Below are positions 62,533 to 64,000 of a stretch of 64,000 nucleotides of DNA, one piece after another. This DNA comes from Microbacterium sp. LWS13-1.2. GTDB taxonomy: Bacteria > Actinomycetota > Actinomycetes > Actinomycetales > Microbacteriaceae. A program made the translations under genes and the position numbers. Location: assembly GCF_040144835.1 (NCBI RefSeq), contig NZ_CP151632.1, forward strand, positions 1,302,001 to 1,366,000, written 5' to 3'. Under the pieces are notes generated by a model. That model was not told the DNA's origin. It saw only the letters and a program-made list of their open reading frames with translations, and did no database searches. Positions within the stretch are counted from its first letter, which is position 1; each line of letters begins with the position of its first letter.

Positions 62533-63570
62533 ATGACCCTCATCCGCCTGAACGGCGTGACCAAGACCTTCCCGGCGTCCGCCAAGGACGCCCCGCCCAT
62601 CGTCGCCGTCGACGACGTCTCGCTCGACGTCGCGGCCGGCGAGGTGTGCGGCATCATCGGCTACTCCGGCGCCGGCAAGAGCACCGTGCTGCGCTTGGTG
62701 AACGCACTGGAGACCCCGACCAGCGGCACCGTCGAGATCGACGGCCGCGACATCACCCGGCTTCGCGAGCGCGAACTGCGTGAACTGCGCGGCGACATCG
62801 GCATGATCTTCCAGCAGTTCAATCTCTTCGACTCGCGCACGGTGGCGAAGAACGTCGCCTACCCCCTCGAGGTCGCCGGCCGCTCGCGGGCCGAGATCGC
62901 AGCGCGCGTGGACGACCTGCTGCGCTTCGTCGGCCTGGCCGACAAGGCGCGCAGCTATCCCGAGCAGCTCTCGGGCGGGCAGAAGCAGCGCGTCGGCATC
63001 GCCCGGGCGCTCGCGACGAGCCCGCGCATCCTGCTGGCCGATGAGGCGACGAGCGCGCTCGATCCCGACACCACCCAGGAGGTGCTCGCCCTCCTCGCAC
63101 GCATCAACGCGGAGCTCGGCGTCACGATCCTCGTCATCACCCACGAGATGGACGTCATCCGCACGCTCGCCGACCGCGTGGTCGTGATGGAGAACGGGCG
63201 CATCATCGAGAGCGGAGCGGTCTTCGACGTACTGTCGGCACCCCGCCACGCGGCGACGCGCCGGTTCGTCGCGAGCATCATCGAGGACGTGCCCGCCGGC
63301 GACCAGCTGCGGACGCTCCGGGATCGACACCCCGGGCGGATCGTGACGTTCACGGTGCGCGAGGGCGACGTCACCCAGGCGGACGTGTTCGCCGCTCTGT
63401 CATCTCACGGTGTGCGGTTCGAACTCATCCACGGCGGAATCAACGACATCGCCGGCCGTGTGTTCGGGCATCTCACCCTGGCACTGACCGGAGAGCCGGA
63501 TGCCGTGCAGCAGGCGATCGACGCCGCTTCGGCGTTCGCGCCGCTCATCGAGGAGGACGCCCGTGGATAG
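62533..63570 (+). CDS. metN: Methionine ABC transporter ATPase MetN
   Basis: This 345-residue ATPase has Walker A GYSGAGKST, Q-loop IFQQFNLFD, signature LSGGQKQRVGIARAL, Walker B ILLADEATSALDPDT and H-loop ITHEMDV. The C-terminal NIL domain (about 265-345) senses cytoplasmic methionine and inhibits transport when it is plentiful. The start of metI overlaps its 3' end by 8 bp. Confidence 0.96.
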   Translation: MTLIRLNGVTKTFPASAKDAPPIVAVDDVSLDVAAGEVCGIIGYSGAGKSTVLRLVNALETPTSGTVEIDGRDITRLRERELRELRGDIGMIFQQFNLFDSRTVAKNVAYPLEVAGRSRAEIAARVDDLLRFVGLADKARSYPEQLSGGQKQRVGIARALATSPRILLADEATSALDPDTTQEVLALLARINAELGVTILVITHEMDVIRTLADRVVVMENGRIIESGAVFDVLSAPRHAATRRFVASIIEDVPAGDQLRTLRDRHPGRIVTFTVREGDVTQADVFAALSSHGVRFELIHGGINDIAGRVFGHLTLALTGEPDAVQQAIDAASAFAPLIEEDARG

Positions 63571-64000
63571 GCTCGTCGATCTGCTTCCCGAGCTCTGGGC
63601 CGCAACGGCCGAGACGCTGTACGTGGTGTCGCTCAGCCTCGTGTTCGGCGGCATCGCCGGCTTGTTCGTCGGCTTGGCGCTGTACGCGACGCGACCCGGA
63701 AGCCTCTTCCCCAACCGGTTCCTCTTCGGGACCATCAACGTGATCGTCAACTTCTTCCGGCCGATCCCGTTCGTGATCCTGCTCGCCGCGGTGCAGCCGA
63801 TCGCCCGCAGCCTCGGCATCCCCGGGATCGGCCCCGAGTTCGGGATCTTCGCGATCACCATCGCGTCGCTGTTCGCCATCAGCCGCATCGTCGAGCAGAA
63901 CCTGCTCACGGTACGCCCCGGTGTCGTCGAGGCGGCCCGGGCCACCGGCGCGAGCCGCTCGCGGATCCTCCTGCGCCTGCTCCCCCGCGAGGCGCTCGGC
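63563..64000 (+). CDS. metI: Methionine ABC transporter permease MetI (3' end outside window)
   Basis: GTG 63563 overlaps the end of metN. The first 146 residues are present: two N-terminal helices (ETLYVVSLSLVFGGIAGLFV), IVNFFRPIPFVILL, ITIASLFAISRIVEQNLL and the start of the EAA loop, EAARATGASRSRILLRLLPREALG. It forms the channel with MetN. The stop codon lies beyond the window. Confidence 0.94.
   Translation, partial: MDRLVDLLPELWAATAETLYVVSLSLVFGGIAGLFVGLALYATRPGSLFPNRFLFGTINVIVNFFRPIPFVILLAAVQPIARSLGIPGIGPEFGIFAITIASLFAISRIVEQNLLTVRPGVVEAARATGASRSRILLRLLPREALG

Overview
The window is a 64 kb piece of a high-GC actinobacterial chromosome. The gene families point to Microbacteriaceae, most likely Microbacterium or a close relative: a lone CIRCE-controlled groL, glnR beside ppk-mutT1, senX3-regX3 beside phoU, carD, a fused ispDF, and a SigK/RskA/DipZ/fasciclin block. 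Genes are densely packed on both strands. Many neighbours share ATGA, GTGA or TGATG stop-start overlaps, and convergent pairs are usually separated by perfect hairpin terminators. Apart from the tRNA intron described below and one palindromic repeat, I see no prophage, insertion sequence, CRISPR array or other horizontally acquired block.

Layout. 0-10 kb: the end of an XPB-type helicase, a secreted 5'-nucleotidase, an SDR-TetR pair with a visible operator, a three-gene coupled operon (FAD oxidoreductase, FolP2-like protein, RibD-like reductase), a two-component system and an orphan WXG100 protein. 10-19 kb: groL with two CIRCE elements, a cold shock protein, several small conserved proteins, msrB-nitroreductase, a Bcp peroxiredoxin, a CitE-like lyase, a DMT permease, tRNA-Thr(TGT) and a DsbA-like protein without its active-site cysteines. 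19-29 kb: a shared sugar-ABC ATPase, a DUF4032 protein, rlmB, cysS, ispDF and carD. 29-46 kb: a phosphate-centred region with regX3-senX3, phoU, gpmA, glnR, ppk-mutT1 and pstSCAB. PHO boxes (11-nt direct repeats of GTTCACC-N4) lie before phoU/senX3 and pstS, and a weaker copy before ppk. 46-54 kb: pabC, a structured intergenic element, and a SigK module in which dipZ-sigK-rskA and a fasciclin lipoprotein gene diverge from two matching promoter-like elements, followed by a Ser/Thr kinase. 54-64 kb: an HNH protein, a tRNA-Lys interrupted by a group I intron, an MMPL exporter with operator-like palindromes, tRNA-Thr(CGT), and the metQ-metN-metI methionine importer, which runs off the window.

The most striking feature is at 54946-55284. 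A tRNA-Lys(UUU) gene is split inside its anticodon, between positions 34 and 35, by a 262-nt ORF-less group I intron. P1 to P9, the U.G splice-site pair, the conserved R and S segments and the terminal G can all be drawn from the sequence. A free-standing HNH-type nuclease gene lies about 100 bp upstream on the other strand. The second most notable feature is the compact, apparently self-amplifying SigK regulon. Other points to check are the coupled FolP2-like/RibD-like operon, the DsbA-like protein with Ser-Thr-Gly-Ser in place of CxxC, and a structured RNA candidate near 46.8-47.0 kb.
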